Source: an uncultured Bacilli bacterium
GTDB lineage: Bacteria; Bacillota_I; Bacilli_A; RF39; UBA660
Length of the DNA stretch: 7,712 bases
Reading direction: 5' to 3'
NCBI GenBank assembly: GCA_947630515.1
Contig: CANRHY010000043.1
Coordinates: 1 to 7,712 of the forward strand
The notes under the pieces are model-generated. The model saw nothing but the letters and a program-made list of their open reading frames with translations, had not been told where the DNA came from and ran no database searches. Positions 1-6,527 of this stretch are shown piece after piece. The position numbers and the translations under genes are program-made. Position 1 is the stretch's first letter; the number at the start of each line of letters is the position of its first letter.

Positions 1-1504
1 GTGTCTTATTAACTTCTTCTAATAATTTTTGCACATCTTTATTTGTAATATTATCATAATCTAACTTACCATTAAAAGTGAACCCTAAACTACTATAAAA
101 CTTCATAAACTCTTCCATCTTTTTAGGACTAGGTTTACCATGTACCCTAAAAATTCCATAATCACACATACTAGTAACAATATCTATACTAGCTTCATTA
201 CTTAAAATCATAAAGTCTTCTATTAAATTTTCTCCCTTACCTTCTCTAACTTTCTTAATATCAGTAACTTTTCCATTTTGATCTACTACTAATTTTATCT
301 CACTTGAATCAAACTCAATATTTCCTTTTTCCATACGTTTTTTATGTACAATATTAGATAGATTTAACATTTCTTTTAATATAGGAGCATACTTTTCATA
401 CCCAAAAACTACTTCTCCATCTAAAACTTTATTAACGTCATCATAATTCATTTTTTTAGCTGACTTAATAATACTTCTATAAAGTTTCTTTTTTATTACA
501 TTACCACTTTTATCTATTTCCATCTCACAAGTAACCGCGCATCTTTCTGTATTTGGGTTTAAACTACATATTCCATTACTAAGCTCAACTGGAAGCATTG
601 GTTCAACTTTATCAGCCATATAAGTACTATTTCCTTTATTATATGCATCATTAAAAATAGCTCCACCAAACTTAACATAATTAGTAACATCGGCAATAGA
701 AACATTAAGTAAATAATTTCCATTAGGTAAAATCTTAAGTCCAATCGCATCATCTATATCTTTAGTATCTTTTCCATCTATTGTAAAAATAATATCACTT
801 GTTAAATCTACTCTACCTGTGTAATCACTATCTAATACTTTGGTAGGAAGAGTTTTAACTTCCGCTTTTGCTTCATCACTAAATCCTATAGGTACATCTA
901 AAGAAGCCATTACAGTAAGTGTATCTATATCAGGACTATTTTTATGCCCAACTATTTCACTTACCTTAACATATAAAGAATTTTTATCTTCTTTAACACT
1001 CTTAATTTTAACAATTTGTCCATCTATTAAATTTTCTTCACTTGGAAGAAGTACTACATCTTTTGGATACTCTTTTAACACTTTTACATAAGTAACTCCA
1101 TTATCTATAAGAATTTCTCCAAGTGGTAAATTTCTTTCAAGTATTCTTATAATTCTAGCCTCTTCTTTACCTCTTTTAGTAAACACTTCACATAAACAAT
1201 AGTCCCCAGTATTAGCATCTTGCATATTCTTTCTATCTATAAAAATATCTCCATCACTTAAAAGTAAATACCCGTTTCCACTTTGAACTCTCTCTACTTT
1301 AGATTTAATATACTCATCAGTTACTACTTTAAAAGTATTCTTTTTAGACGCTACAACTTCTCCTTCATTAACAAGTTCATATAAATCTTCTATAACTTTC
1401 TTTATATCATTTGAAGTATAGTTTTTCTTAAAATGTTTTACTATATCTATAGGATCTAATTTTCTATTACTTTCTTTTAATATTTCTAATATTTTATCTT
1501 TCAT
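1..1504 (-). CDS. rnr: Ribonuclease R, N-terminal 501 codons (3' end beyond window)
   Basis: This is a processive 3'-5' exoribonuclease that degrades structured RNA, with cytosolic roles in mRNA turnover and rRNA/tmRNA quality control. Translating the minus strand from ATG at 1504 gives 501 uninterrupted codons. Residues 1-65 look like the N-terminal winged-helix region. Residues 70-190 are cold-shock/OB domains (GNGYLLLSDGDIFI near 76-89). The RNB catalytic domain starts near 225. The four metal-binding Asp keep family spacing at D243, D249, D251 and D252 (DGKDTKDIDDA). PMLPVELSNGICSLNPN (302-318), LIEDFMILSNEAS (427-439) and FRVHGKPSPKK (452-462) are further RNB landmarks; many relatives have HE where this has HG. 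The rest of RNB and the S1 domain should lie left of the window. The ribosome site GAGAG is weak, 9 nt before ATG. It follows secG but is separated from it by a terminator. RNase R rather than RNase II is favoured by the N-terminal domain and the secG context. Confidence 0.95.
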   Translation of the reverse strand, partial: MKDKILEILKESNRKLDPIDIVKHFKKNYTSNDIKKVIEDLYELVNEGEVVASKKNTFKVVTDEYIKSKVERVQSGNGYLLLSDGDIFIDRKNMQDANTGDYCLCEVFTKRGKEEARIIRILERNLPLGEILIDNGVTYVKVLKEYPKDVVLLPSEENLIDGQIVKIKSVKEDKNSLYVKVSEIVGHKNSPDIDTLTVMASLDVPIGFSDEAKAEVKTLPTKVLDSDYTGRVDLTSDIIFTIDGKDTKDIDDAIGLKILPNGNYLLNVSIADVTNYVKFGGAIFNDAYNKGNSTYMADKVEPMLPVELSNGICSLNPNTERCAVTCEMEIDKSGNVIKKKLYRSIIKSAKKMNYDDVNKVLDGEVVFGYEKYAPILKEMLNLSNIVHKKRMEKGNIEFDSSEIKLVVDQNGKVTDIKKVREGKGENLIEDFMILSNEASIDIVTSMCDYGIFRVHGKPSPKKMEEFMKFYSSLGFTFNGKLDYDNITNKDVQKLLEEVNKT

Positions 1505-1519
1505 ATAAATCAACTCTCT

Positions 1520-1548
1520 ATTATATTTTACCACGATTATCGAAAAGA
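1520..1548 (-). promoter_or_regulatory. Candidate promoter for rnr
   Basis: On the minus strand, between the secG terminator and rnr, there are overlapping -10 candidates: TATAAT (1520-1525) and TAAAAT (1525-1530), the latter preceded by TGG as an extended -10. No good -35 is visible; the T-rich terminator tail sits at that distance. A promoter is expected here because a terminator separates secG from rnr. Assignment is by eye. Confidence 0.4.
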
Positions 1549-1573
1549 AAAAACAGAAAATTTATCTCTGTTT
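1543..1573 (-). terminator. Intrinsic terminator after secG
   Basis: On the minus strand, directly after the secG TAG, AAACAGA and TCTGTTT form a 7-bp stem with an 8-nt loop, followed by a T-rich tail (TTTCTTTT). The stem is short and AT-rich, so termination is probably partial and some readthrough into rnr is likely. Confidence 0.6.
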
Positions 1574-1786
1574 CTAAAATCCTAATATAAATGAAATTAA
1601 TATGAATAGAAATCCCATTACAAATGTAAGTCTAGTAATAAATTTTTCTACTCCTCTTTCTTTCATTTGACTCATAAGTACTGAATTACCTCCAGTAATT
1701 ATTTGTCCTGCATCACTTGCCTTATTGCTTTGAAGAAGAACAAGCGCAATTAGAATTATTGATATAATAATTAATGCTATTTCCAT
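1574..1786 (-). CDS. secG: Protein translocase subunit SecG
   Basis: This is the small auxiliary subunit of the SecYEG preprotein channel in the cytoplasmic membrane. The 70-aa length is typical. Two hydrophobic helices are visible (about residues 2-19 and 51-69). They flank a polar, Gly/Ser-containing loop with the SecG pattern: LLQSNKASDAG just after helix 1, GGNSVL near 33-38, then a basic stretch (MKERGVEKFITRLT) before helix 2. The ATG at 1786 has a GAGGG ribosome site about 8 nt upstream. The gene lies between the nucleotidase gene and rnr; eno-secG-rnr proximity is common in Firmicutes and supports the call. A promoter candidate overlaps the end of the upstream gene and a short terminator follows, so secG could be expressed as its own unit. 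Confidence 0.93.
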   Translation of the reverse strand: MEIALIIISIILIALVLLQSNKASDAGQIITGGNSVLMSQMKERGVEKFITRLTFVMGFLFILISFILGF

Positions 1787-1806
1787 AAATTCATCCCTCG
1801 CTTAAT

Positions 1807-1835
1807 ATTATATTATAATTTACTATTTTTTACAA
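1807..1835 (-). promoter_or_regulatory. Candidate sigma-A promoter for secG
   Basis: On the minus strand, TTGTAA (1830-1835) is followed 17 nt later by TATAAT (1807-1812). A second overlapping TATAAT lies at 1812-1817. The -35 overlaps the last codons of the nucleotidase gene. Both hexamers are close to consensus with ideal spacing, but AT-rich sequence produces such matches by chance. Confidence 0.55.
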
Positions 1836-2641
1836 CTATTTTTACGTTTTAATACAGGAATTTTCTCCCAAAGTTCATAAAATGTTGTATTATCAGTACA
1901 TACTATATCATACTCTTTTAAAAAGTATTTCATATTCTCTTCCACATATTCTTCTAAAAATCCAATCTTTAAAGCATTATCTTTATTTTCCTTGCTAACC
2001 ATTCTAATATCAGATAATGAGTCTCCTAATAATATAACATTTTTTCTATTTTTTAAAAGACCCTTTATATCATCTGTAAGCGCTACTTCATTTTTATTAA
2101 GAGAGTGTGTCACATTATCTTGTACACCTACTGCTATACCATCTTCAAATTTAATAAAGTTAGATACTATAAAAATATTACTATAATATGAATCATTCTC
2201 TACTAAAAATTCTTTAATAAAATTACCAATACCAGCAGAAATAATAATAACAGGTATCCCTCTTTCATAAAAACTTTTAAGCATCTCTTTAGCTCCATCT
2301 CTAAAAGACATAACTCTAAAGTCTTTTGCCGCATTATTAATAACTTCTTCACTCATTTTATACTTTACAAAAAGCGATATATGCTTATTCCACCACTCAC
2401 TCATTAACCTGTTTCTTTCTTCATAAGGCATACTTTCATTTAATTCTATTGGTCTATAATAGTCATACAACTTCTGCCTTTCTTCCACATACTCCTTTGG
2501 TACCATACTACTTTTAGAAATAATACTCCAAGAAGTATTACTTGAACCCTTTGTAATTGTTCTATCAAAGTCAGTTAAAACATATATTGAATCATCTTTC
2601 CAATCATTAACTCTTTTAGTTTCTGGTTTTATATATATCAT
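1823..2641 (-). CDS. HAD-superfamily pyrimidine 5'-nucleotidase (UMPH-1/NT5C3-like)
   Basis: This 272-aa protein carries all HAD phosphohydrolase motifs: motif I DFDRTIT (nucleophile D24, acid/base D26), motif II SAGIG (S135), motif III lysine in NKN (K183) and motif IV GDSLSD (D207, D211). Beyond that it follows the cytosolic 5'-nucleotidase III family almost block by block: NTSWSI after motif I, YRPIEL, SEWWNKH, GIPVIIISAGIG, NIFIVSNF, NVILLGDSLSD and LKIGFLEEYVEE followed by YDIV. Family members remove the 5'-phosphate from pyrimidine nucleoside monophosphates such as UMP and CMP. The substrate here is inferred from family only. No signal peptide or membrane segment is seen, so it should be cytosolic. 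Length is close to the catalytic core of eukaryotic members. The ATG at 2641 has a strong GAGGAGG site 5 nt upstream. It sits between terminator-closed eno operon and secG, with its own promoter. Confidence 0.88.
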   Translation of the reverse strand: MIYIKPETKRVNDWKDDSIYVLTDFDRTITKGSSNTSWSIISKSSMVPKEYVEERQKLYDYYRPIELNESMPYEERNRLMSEWWNKHISLFVKYKMSEEVINNAAKDFRVMSFRDGAKEMLKSFYERGIPVIIISAGIGNFIKEFLVENDSYYSNIFIVSNFIKFEDGIAVGVQDNVTHSLNKNEVALTDDIKGLLKNRKNVILLGDSLSDIRMVSKENKDNALKIGFLEEYVEENMKYFLKEYDIVCTDNTTFYELWEKIPVLKRKNSCKK

Positions 2642-2660
2642 AAGCGCCTCCTCATATAAA

Positions 2661-2690
2661 TATAATACTACAAAGTATTATAAAAGTCCA
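2661..2690 (-). promoter_or_regulatory. Promoter of the nucleotidase gene overlapped by a 22-bp palindrome
   Basis: On the minus strand, TGGACT (2685-2690) and TATTAT (2662-2667) are separated by 17 nt. A perfect inverted repeat occupies 2661-2682: 9-bp arms TATAATACT and AGTATTATA around a 4-nt centre. It covers the -10 box and most of the spacer, the usual place for a repressor operator. The promoter call is moderate; the operator role is inference. AT-rich composition makes palindromes less surprising. Confidence 0.5.
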
Positions 2691-2692
2691 CG

Positions 2693-2721
2693 AAAAAAAA
2701 CTAGAGCACTAAACTCTAGTT
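2693..2721 (-). terminator. Strong intrinsic terminator ending the eno/2728-3267 unit
   Basis: On the minus strand, AACTAGAG pairs perfectly with CTCTAGTT across a 7-nt loop (8-bp stem). A run of T residues follows, starting within the 3' arm. It starts a few bases after the stop codon of the upstream gene. The other side has no comparable T-run, so it should act only on minus-strand transcripts. Confidence 0.88.
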
Positions 2722-2727
2722 AATTTA

Positions 2728-3267
2728 CTATTTTCTTTTAATTAAAACTGCTTCTTTACCTTCTGTAAGTAAAGTTTCTCTAACTAATTCATAATTACCA
2801 AACTTATTATTAATAAGTCTAAATAATTCTTTATATGCATTTAATTTATTTATATCATGTGTATCTAATACATCACCAAAAAGTAAAGATAACTTACTAT
2901 ATGATAAACTATAAGCATCATCAATTTGTCCTTGAATTAATAAAGTATCAAAGTCTTCTTCTATAGGTTGTTCTACTCTCTCATTACATAATGATATCTT
3001 ATTTAAATTATCACACATAATTAAAGTTTTACCCCTATGAAGTAAAGCACCTCCCACAGCGCCCTTAACACCATACTTATTTCCATATTCAAATCTTCTT
3101 GAAAGTAAAAATTGATTATATAACTTACCATACTTTTCTACTAACAATGCTGATTGACTTTGAATAACACTAGGCGCTATCTCAAGAATACTTTTGTTAG
3201 TTTCTGGACTTAATCCATTTTCTTCTAAAAACTTAAAGAACAAATCTCTATTTTGTACTTTTTCCAT
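2728..3267 (-). CDS. Conserved-looking hypothetical protein, 179 aa, downstream of eno
   Basis: I do not recognise this family. The protein looks soluble and mixed alpha/beta, with no signal peptide or membrane segment and no obvious nucleotide-binding or metal-binding motif. Notable stretches are SRRFEYGNKYGVKGAVGGALLHRGKTLIM (about 56-84 of this product, Gly-rich and basic), an acidic part IEEDFDTLLIQGQIDDA, and a basic end VLIKRK. The ATG at 3267 was chosen because AAAGG lies 5 nt upstream, within a longer G-rich stretch. An in-frame TTG at 3324 would add 19 residues, but that TTG is the first three bases of a TTGACA -35 box and lies upstream of the predicted transcription start. The gene begins 60 bp after the eno stop, with no terminator between, so it may be read from both its own promoter and eno. 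A terminator follows at once. Confidence 0.8.
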   Translation of the reverse strand: MEKVQNRDLFFKFLEENGLSPETNKSILEIAPSVIQSQSALLVEKYGKLYNQFLLSRRFEYGNKYGVKGAVGGALLHRGKTLIMCDNLNKISLCNERVEQPIEEDFDTLLIQGQIDDAYSLSYSKLSLLFGDVLDTHDINKLNAYKELFRLINNKFGNYELVRETLLTEGKEAVLIKRK

Positions 3268-3295
3268 CTTAGCCTTTCCCCCTTTCACTGTTATA

Positions 3296-3324
3296 ATTGT
3301 ACCATAAAAAGTCTTTTGTGTCAA
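3296..3324 (-). promoter_or_regulatory. Near-consensus sigma-A promoter between eno and the next gene
   Basis: On the minus strand, TTGACA (3319-3324) is followed by a 17-nt spacer and TACAAT (3296-3301). A TGG immediately precedes the -10, forming an extended -10. Only one base of twelve differs from consensus. It starts 3 nt past the eno stop codon, and transcription should begin near 3289, just before the ribosome site of the 179-aa gene. Confidence 0.85.
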
Positions 3325-3327
3325 GTT

Positions 3328-4569
3328 TTATACATTTTGTTTTTGAATTTCTTCTTCTATTTCTAAAAGTCTATTATATTTTGCTACCCTTTCTCCTCTT
3401 GTAACACTACCACATTTCATAAAAGGTATATTCATTGCAACTGCTAAATCAGCAATGAAAGTATCGGGAGTATCTCCGCTTCTATGAGAAGCTACTGTAG
3501 TATACTTATTTTGTTTAGCATAAACTATAGTCTCTAAAGTTTCATATAAAGTTCCCACTTGATTAGGTTTAATAATAATAGCATTACATAAATTATTTCT
3601 TACACCTGCTTCTAATAATTTCTTATTAGTAACAAATAAATCGTCTCCAACAATACTAATCTTTTTACCTAACTTATCAGTAATAAGCCTAAATCCTTCA
3701 TAATCTTCTTCATCAAATGGGTCTTCTATACTAATAATTGGATACTTACTTGCAAGTTTAATATAATACTCTAACAAATCTTCCCTACTCATATTTGTAT
3801 TATCTAAATTATAAGTATCTGTTTGCTTATTATAAAAACTTGAAGCAGCGACATCTATTGCAATAAAAATATTCTTACCAGGTATATATCCAGCAGTTTC
3901 TATTGCTTTAATTATCATAACAAGCGCGTCTTCATTACTTTTTAAGTCAGGTGCAAAACCTCCCTCATCTCCAACAGCAGTAGATAATCCTTTATCCATT
4001 AAAAGCACTTTTAAAGCATTAAATACTTCACTTGCTGACCTTAAAACATCTTTAAAACTCTTAAACTTAGGTACTATCATAAATTCTTGAATATCTAAAT
4101 TATTACTAGAATGTTTTCCACCATTTAAAATATTAAACATACAAAATGGTATTCTTACTTCTCTTTTATTTAAATATTTGTATACTGGCTCATTATTTTC
4201 TTTAGCTGCAGCTTTCAAACATGCAATACTAACACCTAAAATAGCATTTGCTCCCAAATGACTTTTATTAGGTGTACCATCAAGTTCTATTAACTTCATA
4301 TCAATAGATTTTTGACTTGTTACTTCCATACCAATAAGTGCATTTCTAATAATTGTGTTAACATTATTAACCGCATGCATTACCCCTTTTCCACAATACC
4401 TTTCATCATTATCTCTTAACTCAAGTGCTTCCTTTTTTCCAGTAGAAGCTCCACTAGGCACACTAAAAACACCAGTGCTTCCACTTTCAGTTTTAACCTC
4501 CACTTCTACTGTAGGATTACCTCTTGAATCTAATATTTCTCTTGCTTTTATAGAAGCTATCTTGCTCAT
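3328..4569 (-). CDS. eno: Enolase (phosphopyruvate hydratase)
   Basis: Enolase interconverts 2-phosphoglycerate and phosphoenolpyruvate in cytosolic glycolysis and gluconeogenesis, using Mg2+. At 413 aa it is slightly shorter than usual bacterial enolases (about 430). The N-terminal hallmark AREILDSRGNPTVEVEV (9-25) and loop SGASTG (39-44) are present. Catalytic and substrate residues are visible: GGKH (H153), QEFMI (E162), GDEGG (E202), IKPNQVGT (K334), SHRSG (362-365) and K385. Metal ligands are D239 (IDVAAS), E282 (IEDPF) and D309 (GDDLF). Some normally invariant surroundings differ: IKPNQVGT for the common IKVNQIGT, and MKCGSVTRGERVAKYN where most have IKTG followed by a short SR/RG segment. 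The ATG at 4569 has GAGGTGAT a few bases upstream. It has its own promoter, diverges from the FemX-like gene, and lies upstream of secG-rnr as in other Firmicutes. Confidence 0.97.
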   Translation of the reverse strand: MSKIASIKAREILDSRGNPTVEVEVKTESGSTGVFSVPSGASTGKKEALELRDNDERYCGKGVMHAVNNVNTIIRNALIGMEVTSQKSIDMKLIELDGTPNKSHLGANAILGVSIACLKAAAKENNEPVYKYLNKREVRIPFCMFNILNGGKHSSNNLDIQEFMIVPKFKSFKDVLRSASEVFNALKVLLMDKGLSTAVGDEGGFAPDLKSNEDALVMIIKAIETAGYIPGKNIFIAIDVAASSFYNKQTDTYNLDNTNMSREDLLEYYIKLASKYPIISIEDPFDEEDYEGFRLITDKLGKKISIVGDDLFVTNKKLLEAGVRNNLCNAIIIKPNQVGTLYETLETIVYAKQNKYTTVASHRSGDTPDTFIADLAVAMNIPFMKCGSVTRGERVAKYNRLLEIEEEIQKQNV

Positions 4570-4590
4570 ATAATCACCTCGTACAACTTT

Positions 4591-4619
4591 ATTATATATA
4601 AATTAGCCAAAAATAACAA
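4591..4619 (-). promoter_or_regulatory. Sigma-A promoter of eno
   Basis: On the minus strand, TTGTTA (4614-4619) is followed by a 17-nt spacer and TATAAT (4591-4596). The -10 is perfect and the -35 has two mismatches. T-rich sequence upstream (4620-4635) could act as an UP element. It is divergent from, and only 16 bp away from, the -35 of the FemX-like gene promoter. Confidence 0.75.
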
Positions 4620-4635
4620 GTTTTTTAATTTTTTT

Positions 4636-4664
4636 TAGACAAATGAGTGTATATATGCTATAAT
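4636..4664 (+). promoter_or_regulatory. Sigma-A promoter of the FemX-like gene
   Basis: TAGACA (4636-4641) is followed by a 17-nt spacer and TATAAT (4659-4664), with TGC just before the -10 (extended -10). Transcription should start near 4671. That makes a TTG at 4674 an implausible start codon and supports ATG at 4698. Confidence 0.82.
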
Positions 4665-4697
4665 ATATAGACATTGATAAAGAAAGGGGCAAAAAAT

Positions 4698-5960
4698 ATG
4701 ATAGTTAAAGAAATAACAAATATAGAATTTGATAAATTTGCAAAAACTCACGTTCTATCTAACTTCTATCAAACAAGTGCTTATGGAAAATCTATGGAAA
4801 AATTAGGCTATAAAACTATGTACATAGGTGTTTACGAAGATGATATTCTAAAAAGCGCTTCTTTAATATTAGTAAAAAATATCTCTTTAAATATTAAATA
4901 TGGCTATGCTCCTAGAGGATTTTTAACTGATTATTTTGATTTTTCTAAACTAAAAGATTTTACTGAAGCCTTAAAAACTTTCTTTAAAAGAAAAGGATTT
5001 GCATTTATAAAATTAAATCCACTAATTACATATAGCTTAATAGATTATATAAATAATAGAAAAACTTATAATGAAAATTCACGAATACTTATAGATGAAT
5101 TAGAAAAAATGGGCTATAAAAAATTAAAAGATAATGTATATTTTGAAAGCATACTTCCAAAATATAATGCAATTGTTGATTTAAAAAATTTTAACTTTAC
5201 TAAATTAGATAGTAAATTACAAAATAGATTAAATAAATTAACTAATAAAGGATTAAATTTAATAAAAGGAGATATTTATAATATTAGTTCCCTATATGAA
5301 TTAATTAAAAGAAAAGATAATATCCCTGAAGAGTTTTATAAATCTTTATATAAAAACTTTGATGAATTTAAAATGATAGATTTATACCTACTTGAAGTAA
5401 ATTACCATGATTATTTAAAAAATTTACAAGAAGAAATAATATCAGAAACGACACTTAACGAAAAAATTAATAAAGCTTTTCAATTAAATTCTACAAATAA
5501 AGCCTTATACAATGAAAAAATGAGAAGTGATAAATTATTAAACGAATTAAATGAAGAAATAACTAAATTAAATAACAGAATACAACAAGGTATATTAAAA
5601 GAAACAGTAGGCGCAGCTATAGTTATTAAACAAAATAATGTTGTATCTATATATGCAAGCGGTTTCAAAAAAGAATATAATAAATTATTACCAAATCATT
5701 TTATGCATTATATGTTATTTACTAAATATAAAAGTGAAAACTATAGTTTCATGGATTTAAATGGTATAACAGGAGATTTTTCTAAAGATAATCCTTATAA
5801 AGGATTAAATGAATTTAAACTATCATGGAAACCTAAAGCATATGAATATATTGGTGAATTTGATTTAATTATAAATCAAACTGTATATTCTCTACTATGG
5901 TCTACTAAAAAATTACAAAAAGAATTTGATAAACCAAATCTAAAAGAAGTAAGAAAATAA
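4698..5960 (+). CDS. FemABX-family peptidoglycan bridge aminoacyltransferase
   Basis: FemABX enzymes transfer amino acids from aminoacyl-tRNA to the stem peptide of lipid II or its relatives, building the interpeptide bridge on the cytoplasmic side. The 420-aa length fits. Two GNAT-like halves are expected. The first contains NFYQTSAYGKSMEKLGYK near 22-39 and the family hallmark YGYAPRGFLTDYFD near 68-81, followed by FIKLNP (103-108). A charged helical stretch, about 235-300, corresponds to the coiled-coil arm inserted in the second domain. The end has FMDLNGITGDFSKDNPYKGL (351-370), then EFKLSWKP and YIGEFDLIIN, all typical of FemX/FemA. The ATG at 4698 is preceded by GAAAGGGG, 8 nt away. 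Which residue is added and at which position cannot be told from sequence. The gene is monocistronic between divergent eno and convergent rplT, and it implies a walled cell. Confidence 0.9.
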   Translation: MIVKEITNIEFDKFAKTHVLSNFYQTSAYGKSMEKLGYKTMYIGVYEDDILKSASLILVKNISLNIKYGYAPRGFLTDYFDFSKLKDFTEALKTFFKRKGFAFIKLNPLITYSLIDYINNRKTYNENSRILIDELEKMGYKKLKDNVYFESILPKYNAIVDLKNFNFTKLDSKLQNRLNKLTNKGLNLIKGDIYNISSLYELIKRKDNIPEEFYKSLYKNFDEFKMIDLYLLEVNYHDYLKNLQEEIISETTLNEKINKAFQLNSTNKALYNEKMRSDKLLNELNEEITKLNNRIQQGILKETVGAAIVIKQNNVVSIYASGFKKEYNKLLPNHFMHYMLFTKYKSENYSFMDLNGITGDFSKDNPYKGLNEFKLSWKPKAYEYIGEFDLIINQTVYSLLWSTKKLQKEFDKPNLKEVRK

Positions 5961-5979
5961 ACTTACTTCTTTTAAATTT
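5941..5979 (+). terminator. Terminator hairpin overlapping the FemX-like gene stop
   Basis: Arms at 5941-5953 and 5962-5974 pair perfectly over 13 bp (TAAAAGAAGTAAG with CTTACTTCTTTTA). The 8-nt loop contains the TAA stop codon. The 3' arm ends T-rich and is followed by AAATTT, so the U-tract is interrupted. The hairpin is convincing; termination efficiency is uncertain. Confidence 0.7.
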
Positions 5980-6006
5980 AAAAAAGTAAGAATTTCTTCT
6001 TACTTT
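5980..6006 (-). terminator. Intrinsic terminator of the infC-rpmI-rplT operon
   Basis: On the minus strand, AAAGTAAGAA and TTCTTACTTT pair over 10 bp around a GAAA tetraloop, followed by more T residues. The 5' arm includes the rplT stop codon. It shares the AAGTAAG word with the adjacent plus-strand terminator, so the two hairpins have partly interchangeable arms. Confidence 0.87.
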
Positions 6007-6521
6007 AAAGCCTCTAATAATTCTGCTTTTTTCATATTTGTATATCCTTCAATATTTTTTTCTTTAGCCATTTCTTTTAATTCAGCTACAGTTAAACTAC
6101 TTAAATCACTTTTTTCTTCTTTATTAGCTTTAACTTCTTTTACTTCTTCTTTCTTAGGAGCCTTTCCTTCTAATGCTTTTTTACTGATTTCAACAATTTT
6201 TCCAAATTCTTCTATGTCACTTATAGCAAGTTCACTAAGCATTTTTCTATTAACTTCAATATTAGCTTTCTTAAGCCCATCTATAAACTTAGAATAACTA
6301 ATATCATACATTCTACATGCAGCATTAATTCTTGTAATCCATAATTTTCTAAAATTAGCTTTATTTTTCTTTCTATCATTAAAACTATATGCTCCACTAT
6401 GGAATAATTGCTCTTGAGCACTCTTATATAATCTATGTTTACTTCCAAAATAACCTTTAGCTTGCTTTAAAACTTTCTTTCTTCTTGCTCTTGTTACAGT
6501 TCCGCCTTTAACTCTTGTCAT
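6000..6521 (-). CDS. rplT: Ribosomal protein L20 with a C-terminal Rho-N/HeH-like extension
   Basis: L20 binds 23S rRNA early in 50S assembly and represses its own operon. Residues 1-117 are a full L20: basic start [31 protein letters not shown] (21-35), [15 protein letters not shown] (56-70), [25 protein letters not shown] (76-100) and VEISKKAL (110-117). L20 normally ends here at about 118-120 aa. This protein continues to 173 aa through a Lys/Glu-rich linker (118-138) into [20 protein letters not shown] (140-159) and a final [14 protein letters not shown]. This has the helix-extended loop-helix pattern of Rho-N, HeH and SAP modules, many of which bind nucleic acid. The ATG at 6521 is 6 bp past the rpmI stop; its AAGGGGG ribosome site lies inside the last rpmI codons, suggesting translational coupling. 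Confidence 0.96.
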   Translation of the reverse strand: MTRVKGGTVTRARRKKVLKQAKGYFGSKHRLYKSAQEQLFHSGAYSFNDRKKNKANFRKLWITRINAACRMYDISYSKFIDGLKKANIEVNRKMLSELAISDIEEFGKIVEISKKALEGKAPKKEEVKEVKANKEEKSDLSSLTVAELKEMAKEKNIEGYTNMKKAELLEALK

Positions 6522-6527
6522 CTACTC

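Noticed and set aside
559..1091. Opposite- or alternate-frame open stretches inside rnr (559-753 minus, 840-1091 plus).
   Set aside because: They lie inside a clearly coding RNase R frame, lack good ribosome sites and have compositions expected from shadow frames.
3268..3324. N-terminal extension of the 179-aa gene from TTG at 3324.
   Set aside because: The TTG is part of a TTGACA -35 box and lies upstream of the predicted transcription start; ATG at 3267 has a good ribosome site.
4674..4697. TTG start for the FemX-like protein, adding 8 residues.
   Set aside because: It falls about 3 nt after the predicted transcription start, and the ribosome site GAAAGGGG lies between it and the ATG at 4698.
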